IMG/VR virus record: IMGVR_UViG_3300031823_000015
Coordinates: 1-41,563 of that record
Length of the DNA: 41,563 nucleotides
Source: a virus
Strand: one strand, 5' to 3'
Shown: positions 26,057-34,792 of the stretch, one piece after another
How the letters are laid out: every line of letters begins with the position of its first letter
Numbering within the stretch: position 1 is the first letter of the stretch
Translations under genes and position numbers: made by a program
The notes under the pieces: model-generated
Told to the model about the DNA's origin: nothing
What the model saw: the letters and a program-made list of their open reading frames with translations, nothing else
Database searches by the model: none

Positions 26057-27040
26057 ATGGCGCTGCGCCGCGTTGTCGCCGTCACCTCGCCTGCTTCGGC
26101 TCCGGACGCGCCCAGCGACAACCTGCCGGCGCCCGGCGCCTATGACCTCGTCGACTTTCCGACCGTGCTCAGCGAGCTCGGCGTCAACGCGTCCGACCCG
26201 AACCTGCCTTTGGCGTGGATGGCGCGCGCGGTGACCGACGTATCGCTGCGCATCCAGGACTATTGCAACCGCGTCTTCCAGGTCGAAGGGCTGAGCGAGC
26301 TGTTGCTCCTCGACGGCGGTTCGGGGCTCACCCCCGGCACCGTCGCGCCGCTGACGTTGTCGCGCTGGCCGGTGGCGAATTTTGTCAGCCTCCTCGCTGC
26401 CGCCGAAGCCGACAGCGGCGCGGTGTTGACTTTTGTGTCAACCGCCGGGGTTGCAGCCGGCATGCCGGCGAGCCACCGCGCGATCCCGCCCGGGACCACA
26501 GTGGCGAGCCTAACGCCGACGACGGTCACCCTGTCGGCGCCGCTCAGCACGGATCCCACCGCGGCGTTGGCGACGAGGGTGCTCGCCGGCGGCGCCGTCG
26601 TCTTTGGGCTCTCGGCGGCACGCATCCTCGCGACCGGCCAGTCGCCCTATCTGCCGGTGAGCCTCGGCTTGCTGAACAGCGGGCCGCTGCCGGCGCAGTC
26701 GCTCGGCCCTTATGTCGACTACCTGGTCGACAGCAAGATCGGGCGGCTCGTGCGGCTCAACCCGTTCGACGCGGCCCCCTGCACCTGGGACACCTTTCCG
26801 ACCTGGGTCAACTACAGCGCCGGCTACCCGGCGATCCCCGACGACATCGCGGGTGCGGCACTCGAGTGGATCAGCTGGCGCTATTACGAGCGCAAGCGCG
26901 GCGACCCGGCGCTGAAAACCCGCACCCAGCCCGAGCTCGGCACCGAAACCTGGTGGGTCGGCGGCCCGCCTTCTTCGGGCGGCGTGCCGGAATCGATCCG
27001 CGGCGTGCTCGACCATTACCGCGTGCCGGTGGTGGGATGA
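26057..27040 (+). CDS. Head-tail connector (gp6-like) with an inserted domain
   Basis: A 327-aa protein. The N-terminal part (VSLRIQDYCNRVFQVEGLSE, LLLDGG and LTLSRWPVANFVSL) and the C-terminal IAGAALEWISWRYYERKRGD match head-tail connector adaptors that sit under the portal. About residues 120-185 (ASHRAIPPGTTVASLTPTTV...) look like an inserted beta domain, which makes the protein longer than usual. The inserted stretch has the GxPPGTTVxSLTPTTVTLS style seen in phage surface repeats. Confidence 0.75.
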   Translation: MALRRVVAVTSPASAPDAPSDNLPAPGAYDLVDFPTVLSELGVNASDPNLPLAWMARAVTDVSLRIQDYCNRVFQVEGLSELLLLDGGSGLTPGTVAPLTLSRWPVANFVSLLAAAEADSGAVLTFVSTAGVAAGMPASHRAIPPGTTVASLTPTTVTLSAPLSTDPTAALATRVLAGGAVVFGLSAARILATGQSPYLPVSLGLLNSGPLPAQSLGPYVDYLVDSKIGRLVRLNPFDAAPCTWDTFPTWVNYSAGYPAIPDDIAGAALEWISWRYYERKRGDPALKTRTQPELGTETWWVGGPPSSGGVPESIRGVLDHYRVPVVG

Positions 27041-27074
27041 AAGCGGCGACCCTGTAATTGCTGCGGGTGCTGTG

Positions 27075-27575
27075 ATGGTCGAGTTCGATGTGCTGGCGGT
27101 CGGCGAGCGCCGGCTGCAGGCGTTTTTTGACGATTTCCCGGCGCGGCTCGACGAGCGGCTCTATGCCGCGATGGAGCGTATCGCGGGGCGGCTCTTGAGT
27201 GCGGTCGAGGCGGCCGAGCCGCAGCGCACCGGCGCCCTGCGGAGCGAAACGACGAGCTTTGTCAACAAGACCGCCGCCGCGATCACCGCCGGCGTCGCCG
27301 TCGAGGCGCCGGAGGGCGACAAGGCGGCACACGGCAAGGCGGCGGCCCTCGAATACGGCGCCCACCGGCCGGCGACCGTCGCCGAGCATTGGGCGATCCG
27401 CGCGAATTTCTGGGGCCGCTACTCGGCACCGCGAGCGGTGCTGATCGAGGAATACCGCCGCCGCGTCGAGATCGGCGAGGAGCGCTATCTGCGTGGGCCG
27501 TTCGCCGCCCTGCGGGGCACGATCCTGGCCGACATCGAAGCTGCGGTAGGCCAGGCCGCCAACGCGCCCCTATAG
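27075..27575 (+). CDS. HK97-gp10-like tail completion protein
   Basis: A 166-aa protein with the pattern of HK97 gp10: RLLSAVEAAEPQRTGALRSE, then AALEYGAHRPATVAEHW. It helps close the head-tail joint. ATG at 27075; a GTG 3 nt earlier is possible. Just before it, a six-codon frame (27037-27057, MKAATL) starts in an ATGA overlap with the connector; it may be the stub of a lost head-closure gene. Confidence 0.72.
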   Translation: MVEFDVLAVGERRLQAFFDDFPARLDERLYAAMERIAGRLLSAVEAAEPQRTGALRSETTSFVNKTAAAITAGVAVEAPEGDKAAHGKAAALEYGAHRPATVAEHWAIRANFWGRYSAPRAVLIEEYRRRVEIGEERYLRGPFAALRGTILADIEAAVGQAANAPL

Positions 27576-27578
27576 GCG

Positions 27579-28010
27579 ATGAACCGCGAAGCGATCATGC
27601 AGGCGTTGCTGACCCTGGTCAGCGAGAGCGCCGGGTTTGTCACGATCGGCCGCCGCCTCGAATGGGTCGCCAAGGTCGCCGGGCTGCCGGCGCTCTATGT
27701 GATCGCGACCGACAACGAGTACCAGCAGCACGGCACGACCTTTCCGCCGCGCCGCACGATCGGCGCCGAGATCTGGGTCTACGCCGCAACCGACCTGCAG
27801 CAGCCGCCGGGCGCCCAGCTCAATCCGCTGCTCGATGCGATCGAGGCGGCCTTGGGCGTCATGCCCGGCCAGGCGCAGACCCTGGGCGGGCTCGTCGTCC
27901 ATTGCTGGATCGGCGGCGACGACGGGCAAAAGGCGCGGATCGAAATCTTTGAAGGCCATGCTTCGAGCCGTGCCGTCGCCATCATCCCGGTGAGGATCCT
28001 CGTGCCATGA
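27579..28010 (+). CDS. Tail terminator-like protein
   Basis: A 143-aa protein with EAIMQALLTLVSESAGFVTI, then LPALYVIATDNEYQQHG and IGAEIWVYAATDLQQPPG. The order and length fit minor tail/tail terminator proteins that cap the tail tube. ATGA overlap with the next gene. Confidence 0.6.
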   Translation: MNREAIMQALLTLVSESAGFVTIGRRLEWVAKVAGLPALYVIATDNEYQQHGTTFPPRRTIGAEIWVYAATDLQQPPGAQLNPLLDAIEAALGVMPGQAQTLGGLVVHCWIGGDDGQKARIEIFEGHASSRAVAIIPVRILVP

Positions 28011-28276
28011 GCGAGATCGACCAGAAACCGCCTCCGGAGCCCGTGGGCGCGCCATCGGCGCCAGCGCTTGTCGAGCCCGGCAAACCCGAAACCCCCACCG
28101 TAGCGGCTTCCCCGCCGGCCCCGATCGCCATCCAGGCGATCGACGGCGCGATCGAGGCCTGGTGGAGCGACCACTTCCCCGGCTCGGCGGTGGCGCGCGA
28201 CACCGCGGCGTGGAACGTCGCCTTTACCGCCAAAGAGGATTTGAAACGCCGCCTCGCGGCGCTGAGCGGAGTTTGA
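28007..28276 (+). CDS. Small tail-module protein
   Basis: An 89-aa protein: a Pro-rich N-terminal half (residues 8-45) and a helical C-terminal half (GAIEAWWSDHFPGSAVARDT, then KRRLAAL). Located between terminator and tube genes. No family recognised. Confidence 0.55.
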   Translation: MSEIDQKPPPEPVGAPSAPALVEPGKPETPTVAASPPAPIAIQAIDGAIEAWWSDHFPGSAVARDTAAWNVAFTAKEDLKRRLAALSGV

Positions 28277-28277
28277 A

Positions 28278-29045
28278 ATGCAGCTTTCTTTTGGGTCCGG
28301 CGCCTTGTGGGGCGAGCGCGTCGACGTGACCGGGTCGGGCATCGGCCCCCACCAGTTTGGCGTCCTCCAGGATATCCAGATCGATTTCGACTGGACCGAC
28401 AAGGAGCTCTACGGCCAGACGCAGTTCCCGGTCGCGATCGCGCGCGGTCAGGGCAAGATCTCGGGCAAGGCGAAACTCGCCCAGATCCTCGGCCTCCTCT
28501 ATACCGACATCTTTTTTGGCCTGGCGTCGGCGGCGGGCCAGCTCGCGGTCACCCAGCTCGAGGCCGGGAGCGTCCCGGCGGTGTCGACCTACACGATCAC
28601 GGTCGCGAATTCCGCCAACTACGTCGACGACCTCGGCGTCGTCTATGCCGCAACCGGCAAGCCGTTCACCCGGGTCACGACGCCCGCATCGGCGGGCCAG
28701 TATTCGGTCAACTTCGCGACCGGGGTCTACACCTTTGCCGCCGCCGACGCCTCGGCGGCGGTGCTGCTGTCCTACACCTACAATATCACCGCCGCCGGCA
28801 ACAAGGTGACGATCACCAACCAGCTGACCGGCACCACCCCGGTCTTCAAGGCGACCTTTTACACGCGCTCGCCCTACAGCCTCGGCGGCAGCGCCGGCGA
28901 AGGCTACGCGCTCAGGCTCAACGCCTGCACCGCCAACAAATTGTCGTTCCCGACCAAAATCGACGACTGGACGATCCAGGAGCTCGATTTCATGGCGTTC
29001 GCCGACGCCTCGAACACGATCGGCTATCTCTCGACCGTCGAATAA
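28278..29045 (+). CDS. Major tail tube protein
   Basis: A 255-aa beta-rich protein. The start (ERVDVTGSGIGPHQFGVLQD, then IDFDWTDKELYGQTQFPVAI followed by GKISGKAKLAQILGLLYTD) is characteristic of tail tube proteins of siphophages. It stacks as rings around the tape measure. Residues about 90-180 look like an extra Ig-like or loop domain, giving longer than usual length. Confidence 0.8.
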   Translation: MQLSFGSGALWGERVDVTGSGIGPHQFGVLQDIQIDFDWTDKELYGQTQFPVAIARGQGKISGKAKLAQILGLLYTDIFFGLASAAGQLAVTQLEAGSVPAVSTYTITVANSANYVDDLGVVYAATGKPFTRVTTPASAGQYSVNFATGVYTFAAADASAAVLLSYTYNITAAGNKVTITNQLTGTTPVFKATFYTRSPYSLGGSAGEGYALRLNACTANKLSFPTKIDDWTIQELDFMAFADASNTIGYLSTVE

Positions 29046-29061
29046 GGGGCCGAGCGCGCCG

Positions 29062-29445
29062 ATGGCGAAGATCAAGGGCGTCCCGATCGAGATGGGCGGC
29101 AGCGAATGGATCGTTGCGCCATTGACGATCGCCCAAATCCGGGAGTCGCAAGCGGACCGCGCGACCTGCGAGAGCGAGGAAGCCTCGCTCGAGGCCCGCA
29201 CCGATGCCGCGGCACGGATCATCCTGCCGGCATTGCAGCGCAATTACCCCGAGATCACCGCAGCGACGCTCGAGGGCGAGCTGCTCGACGCCGGCAACGT
29301 CTTTGAGACCCTGCGCGCGGTCCTGACCGGGTCGGGGCTGCGCCCGGCGCAAGCGGGGGAAGCCGCGGCGGCGAGGACTGGGCCGGCCTCTACGGGCTCC
29401 TCGCCACCGCCTGCGGCTACCGGCCCGGAGACATCGACGGGCTGA
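29062..29445 (+). CDS. Tail assembly chaperone, short form (G-like)
   Basis: A 127-aa protein with MAKIKGVPIEMGGSEWIVAP and later RIILPALQRNYPEITAATLE, which fits the N-terminal part of tail assembly chaperones. From about residue 95 it becomes low-complexity (Ala, Thr, Pro, Ser), a sign that translation normally leaves this frame before its stop. Confidence 0.75.
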   Translation: MAKIKGVPIEMGGSEWIVAPLTIAQIRESQADRATCESEEASLEARTDAAARIILPALQRNYPEITAATLEGELLDAGNVFETLRAVLTGSGLRPAQAGEAAAARTGPASTGSSPPPAATGPETSTG

Positions 29446-29735
29446 CCCTCCATCAGGTCCAGGACCTTTTCGATTATTGGGAAGACCACCCGCCGGTGCA
29501 TGTGCTGCTGGCGGCGTTTCTCGGGGTCGAGCCGCGCCGCGCCGGCCCCAATCGGGAGAACCCGGCGGGGAACCCCCCGCTTCATGCCCCGATCGCCGAC
29601 CACGAGGCGGCCGAACTCGCGTTGTCGGGCCAGTTCGCGGTCGGCGAGCGCCCGCTGCATGACGACCTCGGGGCGCCGGGCATCATCGATTTCGCGGCGC
29701 TCAAAGAAAAGCACCAGGCGCTAAAGGCGGGGTAG
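29062..29735 (+). CDS. Tail assembly chaperone, probable -1 frameshift product (GT-like)
   Basis: A second conserved frame, -1 relative to the first, encodes EDWAGLYGLLATACGYRPGD, then LHQVQDLFDYWEDHPPV, to the stop at 29735. This frame has a stop at 29304-29306 and no ATG, GTG or TTG until about 29493, so the conserved part has no start of its own. A slip near AGCGGGGGAAGC (29352-29363), from GCG-GGG to GGA, would join the frames. The genes lie directly before the tape measure, where a lambda G/GT switch belongs. Confidence 0.65.
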
Positions 29736-29737
29736 GC

Positions 29738-32731
29738 ATGGCCTCGAACCTGTCGATCGCGGTCCGCGCCGACACCGCCGAGGCGCGCGCCCAGCTCGCC
29801 CTCGTCCAGGCCGACGTCAAAGCGCTCGGCACCGCGTTGCGGCAGGCTGCGGCCGACGCCAGAAGCGGCGGCGGGATCGGCGCCAACGACAATTTGCGCC
29901 AGGCGGCAGGGCAATTCGAGGAGGCCCGCGCCAAGGCCTCGGCCTTGACACAGGAGCTGAACGGGGCCGCCACCGAGGGCTCGCTCCTCGCCCGCAGCTT
30001 TGCCAATGTCAAAGAAGAGGTCGAGCGCGTCCGCAGCCCGATCGACACCTTCCGGCAAGGGATGGCCGGCATCCTCGAGGTCACCGGGGCGGCCTTTGCC
30101 TTCGAGAAGATCTCCGAATGGGTCGAGGAGATCACCGAGGGCGCGGAGCGGACCAAGATCCTGGCGGAATCGCTCGGCACCAGCTCGGAACGCCTGTCGG
30201 AGTTTCAGAACATCTCGTTGCTCGCCGGCGGCGAGAGTCAAAACCTGATCCGCATCGTCACCCAGCTCGGGCACCAGCTCGAGGTCGGTCTCAACAAGCC
30301 GCTCTCCGACCAGGGCCAGGCGATCCGCGCCGCCGGCATCGACATGGCCGAGCTGAAAGAAGCGCTGCGGGACCCGATCGACACGATCGAGCTCTTGCGC
30401 CGGACCTGGCAGAACATGGCGGGGAGCGTCAACCGCCTCGACATCTTCCGCAGCCTCGTCGGGCCGCGCGGCATCACCCAGCTGGCACCCGTTCTGAGCC
30501 TGACCGCCGAGGAGTTTGAAAAGGTCAAGCAGGCGGCCGAGGCGAGCGGGGCCAATCTCAACGACGCGCAGATCGAAGCACTGTCGGACACCTGGGAAAA
30601 GGTCCACGAGCTCGAATTGGCCTTTACCGGGCTCAAATCGCACATCCTTCTCGACTTCAAGGAGCCGATCGACGCCACCACCACGTCGTTGAAGGCGTTT
30701 GTCGAGACGATTACGAATTCGGGCGCTGCCACCGCGGCGTTCAAGAGCTTTTTCGACGCGATCCACGGGATCATCGACGCGACCAAGACCGACATCGACA
30801 ATCTGAAGACGGTGTGGAACGCGTTCGCGAGCGGTTGGCAGCAGCTTCAAAACAATACGCTTCTGCAGCATCTGGGGATCGTCCCGCCCGCCAACGCGCC
30901 CTCGCTCGTCCCGGGGGTGTCGCCCTTGGGGTTGACGGACGCCGGGCGCCCCGCGGCACCCGCCGAGGTGAGCCTGCCCGAAGTTTCGGTGACGGCGCCG
31001 GCCCCGGCCGGGGCCTCGGGGCGCGAGGGCGCCTCGTTCGCCGGCAACGCGATCGCGAACCTCTCCGGCAACGCCGCAATCGTCGCCGACGCCCTCGCCA
31101 AGATCGGCGCGTCCGCCAACACCGTGGCGGGGGTTCTCGCCAATCTCAAGGCCGAGAGCGGCATCAGCCCGGAGGCCGTCAACCCGAGCGGCGCCACCGG
31201 GATCGCGCAGTGGGCCGGCGACCGGCTGGCGCAGCTCAAGGCCGCCGAAGGCCCGGCGTGGAACACGCTGCAGGGCCAGGTCGATTTTCTCGTGAAGGAG
31301 CTGCAAGGCAAGTTCGCCGGCGTCTTTCACGCCGCGAATGCCGCGGCCGACGCGGCGTCCGCCGCCAAAATCGTCTATTCCGGCTACGAAATCCCGGGGT
31401 CAAAGGACACGACGGGGCCGGCCCGCGAAGCGCTCGCCACCCAGATCGCGGCGGGCGGCGGGGTCGGGTCCAGCACCGGCGGCACCGCCGCGAGGTTCGA
31501 CCCCGAGGCCGGCCGCGTCGCGCGCGAGCAGCAATATGCCGAGCTCGAGGCGCAGATCAGGCAGGCCGAGTACCAGCAGGATTTCGCCGCCGCCCGCCAG
31601 CTCCTCGACAAGAAGCTCGCGATGCTCGCCGAGGACAAGGCCAGCACGGCCTCGGTCACCGCCGAAAAGGTGCGCCTCGACCACGAGGAGGTCGCGGCCG
31701 CGATCGAGCTCGCCCAGCAGAAATACACCTCGCTCAAAAGCGAGGACACCTCCTATCTCGCGGACTTCAAGGCCAACATGGCTCAGCTCGTCGCCGAGCA
31801 TAAGATTTCGACGCAGCAGGCGATCGGCTTTGAGATCGAGTACACCGCCAAGCTCTACGCCGAGGAGCGCCGCCGCCTCGAAATCATGATGGCGGACGAC
31901 CGGCTGACGGCGGCGCAAAAGCAGCGGCTCTATGACGAGCTCGTCGAGCTCGACGCGAGCTATACCGCCAAGATCAGCGAGGCCCAGGCGAAGACGGCGC
32001 AGGACACCGCGAAAAGCTGGCAGGAAAGCATCAAGCAGGTGTCGGACGCGTTCGCGAGCATGGCGACCGACGTCGTCCTGCGTACGAAGTCGATCGGCCA
32101 GGCGTTCGACCAATTGGCGCAAAGCCTCGTCAAGGACACGCTCAACAGCGCCTTCAAGAGCATTTTCAGCTCGGCGCTCGGGGTCGGCGGCGGTTCGGGC
32201 GGCGGCGTCGGCGGCGGGATTTTCGACAGCCTCGGCAAGGACATTTTCGGCGAGGGGCTCGCGGGGGCCGTCGGCAGCACTGGCGGCGGCGGCCTCTTGG
32301 GCTGGCTCTTCGGCGGCGCTTCGGGTGCGGCCGACCAGGACTTCTCGGGCGGCATCGGCGCAGCGGCCGATGTCGGCGGCGGCGGCCTCTTCAGCGGCCT
32401 CTTCGGCACCTTGTTCAAGGGCCTCGGCTCGCTCTTCGCCTTCTCGAAGGGCGGGATCGTGCCGTCGGCGGCGGGCGGCTGGGCCGTACCGCAGCTCGGG
32501 CCGGGAGGCACCCTGGCACAGCTGCACTCGAACGAGATGGTCTTGCCGGCGAATATCAGCCAGGGGCTGCAAGGCATGATCGCCAACGGCGGCGGCGGCA
32601 ACTCCTTTGGCATCAACATCAACGCGACCGATGCGGCGTCGGTGCAGCGGCTCTTCATGGCGAACGGCTCGGCGCTGGTCGCGGCATTGAACACTGCGAT
32701 CCGCCGCGGCTCGATGCTGACGCCCGGCTGA
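29738..32731 (+). CDS. Tape measure protein with tail-lysozyme domain
   Basis: A 997-aa protein that sets tail length. The N-terminal part is coiled-coil (AVRADTAEARAQLALVQAD). Residues about 440-500 carry a phage-tail-lysozyme pattern (VAGVLANLKAESGISPEAVN, then TGIAQWAGDRL) with a candidate catalytic Glu near 471. Next comes a charged coiled region (about 585-790) and a Gly-rich hydrophobic block near 810-910. It would help the tail pass the cell wall. Located directly after the chaperone genes. Confidence 0.92.
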   Translation: MASNLSIAVRADTAEARAQLALVQADVKALGTALRQAAADARSGGGIGANDNLRQAAGQFEEARAKASALTQELNGAATEGSLLARSFANVKEEVERVRSPIDTFRQGMAGILEVTGAAFAFEKISEWVEEITEGAERTKILAESLGTSSERLSEFQNISLLAGGESQNLIRIVTQLGHQLEVGLNKPLSDQGQAIRAAGIDMAELKEALRDPIDTIELLRRTWQNMAGSVNRLDIFRSLVGPRGITQLAPVLSLTAEEFEKVKQAAEASGANLNDAQIEALSDTWEKVHELELAFTGLKSHILLDFKEPIDATTTSLKAFVETITNSGAATAAFKSFFDAIHGIIDATKTDIDNLKTVWNAFASGWQQLQNNTLLQHLGIVPPANAPSLVPGVSPLGLTDAGRPAAPAEVSLPEVSVTAPAPAGASGREGASFAGNAIANLSGNAAIVADALAKIGASANTVAGVLANLKAESGISPEAVNPSGATGIAQWAGDRLAQLKAAEGPAWNTLQGQVDFLVKELQGKFAGVFHAANAAADAASAAKIVYSGYEIPGSKDTTGPAREALATQIAAGGGVGSSTGGTAARFDPEAGRVAREQQYAELEAQIRQAEYQQDFAAARQLLDKKLAMLAEDKASTASVTAEKVRLDHEEVAAAIELAQQKYTSLKSEDTSYLADFKANMAQLVAEHKISTQQAIGFEIEYTAKLYAEERRRLEIMMADDRLTAAQKQRLYDELVELDASYTAKISEAQAKTAQDTAKSWQESIKQVSDAFASMATDVVLRTKSIGQAFDQLAQSLVKDTLNSAFKSIFSSALGVGGGSGGGVGGGIFDSLGKDIFGEGLAGAVGSTGGGGLLGWLFGGASGAADQDFSGGIGAAADVGGGGLFSGLFGTLFKGLGSLFAFSKGGIVPSAAGGWAVPQLGPGGTLAQLHSNEMVLPANISQGLQGMIANGGGGNSFGININATDAASVQRLFMANGSALVAALNTAIRRGSMLTPG

Positions 32732-32744
32732 GAGCCCCCGGCTG

Positions 32745-33935
32745 ATGACCGATGTCGGCATCATGGCGATCGCCGCCGGCGGCCTCGCGATCAGCCCGCT
32801 GTCCGGCAGCCCGCTCACGATCCTCCCCGGCGTCGGGTGGAGCGTCACCAAGGCGCCGACGATGCAGACGCGCATCCAGCGCGCGGTCTCCGGCCGCGAG
32901 CTGCGGCTGCAGGATTACCCCTACCCGCTGTGGCAGTTCTCGCTGACTTTCGAGGTGCTGCGCGACCGTTGGGACAGCCGCGGCCGGGGTTTTGGGGTCG
33001 TCGGCAACTACGACGAACTGCGGACCCTCTTCGGGTTCTACCTCGCCTGCGGCGGCGCCTTTGGCACGTTTCTGTTCGACGACCCGAGCGACGACCAGGT
33101 CACGGGGCAGCCGTTGCCGCTGGCGACGAGCTATGTCTCGGCCTCGTTCCCGGCCGCGGGCGGCAGCGGCTACAACATCGGCGACCAGCTCTCGCCCGCC
33201 GGCGGATCGCCGCCGCTTGCGGCCTCGCTGATCGTCAACAGCGTCGGCGGCGGGGGCGCGATCACCAATCTCGGGCCGAGCCTCGGCGGCATCTATTACA
33301 CCGTGCCCGGCACGAGCGGCGTGCCGTTGACGACGGTGACGGGCGGCGGCTCGGGCGCCACCGCGAACCTGACCTGGGTAACGAGCGTCCAATTGCAGCG
33401 CGGGCTTGGTGTCGGCCCGTTTTTCAACGAGCCGATCACCGCCCCCAACAAGGTCGCCGCGCTTTATTTCGCCGGTGTGCCGCAGATCACATTGGTCAAC
33501 ACCGGGATCGTCGCGGGCGGCGGCGGCTACAACATCGGCGACCAGCTCTCGCCGACGATCGCAGGGCCGCCGCTCGCCGCCTCGCTCTTTGTCCAGAGTG
33601 TGAGCGGCGGCGCCGTCACCTCGCTCGGCGTCTCGAATGGCGGGCTCTATCTCGGGACGCCACCCTCCGCCGCAGTGCCGTTCACCAGCGTCACCGGCAG
33701 CGGCTCGGGGTGCACCGCGAACCTGTTGTGGAGCAATGTCGCCGGCTGGCCGGTCGATCCCGCAACCGGCCTCGTGTCGCTGCCGCAGCCCTTTGTCGGC
33801 AGCCAGCCGGCGCTGTCGGCGGATTTCTCGTATTTCTTCCGATGCCGCTTTGTCGACGACAGCAACAGCTTTGAGAACTTCATGCTGCAATTGTGGCAGC
33901 TTAAAAAGTTGGCGTTTATTTCGGTGCTGCCGTGA
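32745..33935 (+). CDS. DUF2460 distal tail protein with two inserted repeat domains
   Basis: A 396-aa protein. Flanks match DUF2460/GTA gp12-like distal tail proteins (FSLTFEVLRDRWDSRGRGFG, then NYDELRTLFGFYLACGGAFG followed by FLFDDP, and at the end FFRCRFVDDSNSFENFMLQL). Inserted in the fold are two about 73-residue repeats starting GYNIGDQLSP (near residues 137-211 and 258-329), each ending in a GSGxTANLxW motif. These make it about twice family length. It connects tube and baseplate. Confidence 0.82.
   Translation: MTDVGIMAIAAGGLAISPLSGSPLTILPGVGWSVTKAPTMQTRIQRAVSGRELRLQDYPYPLWQFSLTFEVLRDRWDSRGRGFGVVGNYDELRTLFGFYLACGGAFGTFLFDDPSDDQVTGQPLPLATSYVSASFPAAGGSGYNIGDQLSPAGGSPPLAASLIVNSVGGGGAITNLGPSLGGIYYTVPGTSGVPLTTVTGGGSGATANLTWVTSVQLQRGLGVGPFFNEPITAPNKVAALYFAGVPQITLVNTGIVAGGGGYNIGDQLSPTIAGPPLAASLFVQSVSGGAVTSLGVSNGGLYLGTPPSAAVPFTSVTGSGSGCTANLLWSNVAGWPVDPATGLVSLPQPFVGSQPALSADFSYFFRCRFVDDSNSFENFMLQLWQLKKLAFISVLP
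33150..33735 (+). repeat. Two tandem-type repeats inside the distal tail gene
   Basis: Copy 1 spans about 33158-33378 and copy 2 about 33515-33732. Both begin with near-identical GGCTACAACATCGGCGACCA and CTCTCGCC stretches. The high identity at the start suggests recent duplication. Encoded repeats look like small beta units common in phage fibres. Confidence 0.7.
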
Positions 33936-34792
33936 AGCAGGCGTCCTCGACCCTGATTGCGCTACTGAACGGCGGCGCCAAGTTCCAGATGGCCGACCTC
34001 TACACCTTTACGCTGCAGGGCGGCACGGTCCTGCGCTATTCGGGTGCGCTGACCCAAATCGTCGATTTCGCCACCGGGCGGGTCTTTCCGCTCGGCCCCA
34101 AATTCGAGCGCTCGCTGATCAATACCGTCATCGGGACCCAGGTCGACCAGCTCGACGTCAAGATTTACCCGACCGCAACCGACACGATCGGCGCTACGCC
34201 GTTTTTGGAGGCGGCATGGACCGGCGCGCTCGACGGCGCGCTCCTACAGGTCGAGCGCGCGTTTTTCGCCGCCGGCTGGGGCGACACCAGCCCGGGAACG
34301 GTGGTGCTCTTCGCCGGCCGGGTGTCGGACCTCGACTGCACCCGCTCCGGCATCGACATGAAATGCCGCTCGCACCTCGAATTGCTCAATATCCCGATGC
34401 CGCGACGGCTCTACCAGGCGGCGTGCAACCACGTCTTTGGCGACGCGATGTGCCAGTTCTCGCGGCCGAGCCTGGCGCTGACGTTTGGCGCCGGCGCCGG
34501 CTCGTCGCAGACCTCGATCAATGGCGCGCCGGTGACGACGACCCCGTTCGCGCAAGGATCGATCAGCGGCAAGAGCGGCGCCAATTCGGGGCAGACTCGC
34601 ACGATCTTCGGGTTTCAGTCGGGGGGCAGCATCAGCGTCAAGCTCGCCTTTTTGTCGCCGGTGCTGACCGGCGACCAGTTCGAGATCCTGCCGGGCTGCG
34701 ATCACATGCTCGCGACCTGCACCAACACCTTCAACAACGCCGTCCATTTCGGCGGCATGCCGTTCATCCCGCCTCCGGAGACCGCCGTATGA
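33932..34792 (+). CDS. DUF2163 / BR0599-type tail protein (GTA gp13-like)
   Basis: A 286-aa protein. KFQMADLYTFTLQGGTVLRY, then RSGIDMKCRSHLELLNIPMP, and a Cys-containing end (CNHVFGDAMCQFSR, CDHMLATCTN) match the DUF2163 baseplate family, whose cysteines bind an iron-sulfur-like or structural centre in some members. GTG start overlaps the previous stop. Normally followed directly by an NlpC/P60 gene; here a different gene intervenes. Confidence 0.85.
   Translation: MKQASSTLIALLNGGAKFQMADLYTFTLQGGTVLRYSGALTQIVDFATGRVFPLGPKFERSLINTVIGTQVDQLDVKIYPTATDTIGATPFLEAAWTGALDGALLQVERAFFAAGWGDTSPGTVVLFAGRVSDLDCTRSGIDMKCRSHLELLNIPMPRRLYQAACNHVFGDAMCQFSRPSLALTFGAGAGSSQTSINGAPVTTTPFAQGSISGKSGANSGQTRTIFGFQSGGSISVKLAFLSPVLTGDQFEILPGCDHMLATCTNTFNNAVHFGGMPFIPPPETAV

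Noticed and set aside
27037-27057. Six-codon frame MKAATL after the connector gene
   Set aside because: May be a stub of a lost head-closure gene, but six codons are too few to support a call; noted in the neighbouring entry only.
29582-31330. Long minus-strand frame across the tape measure
   Set aside because: Antisense to the tape measure; no start signal or domain.
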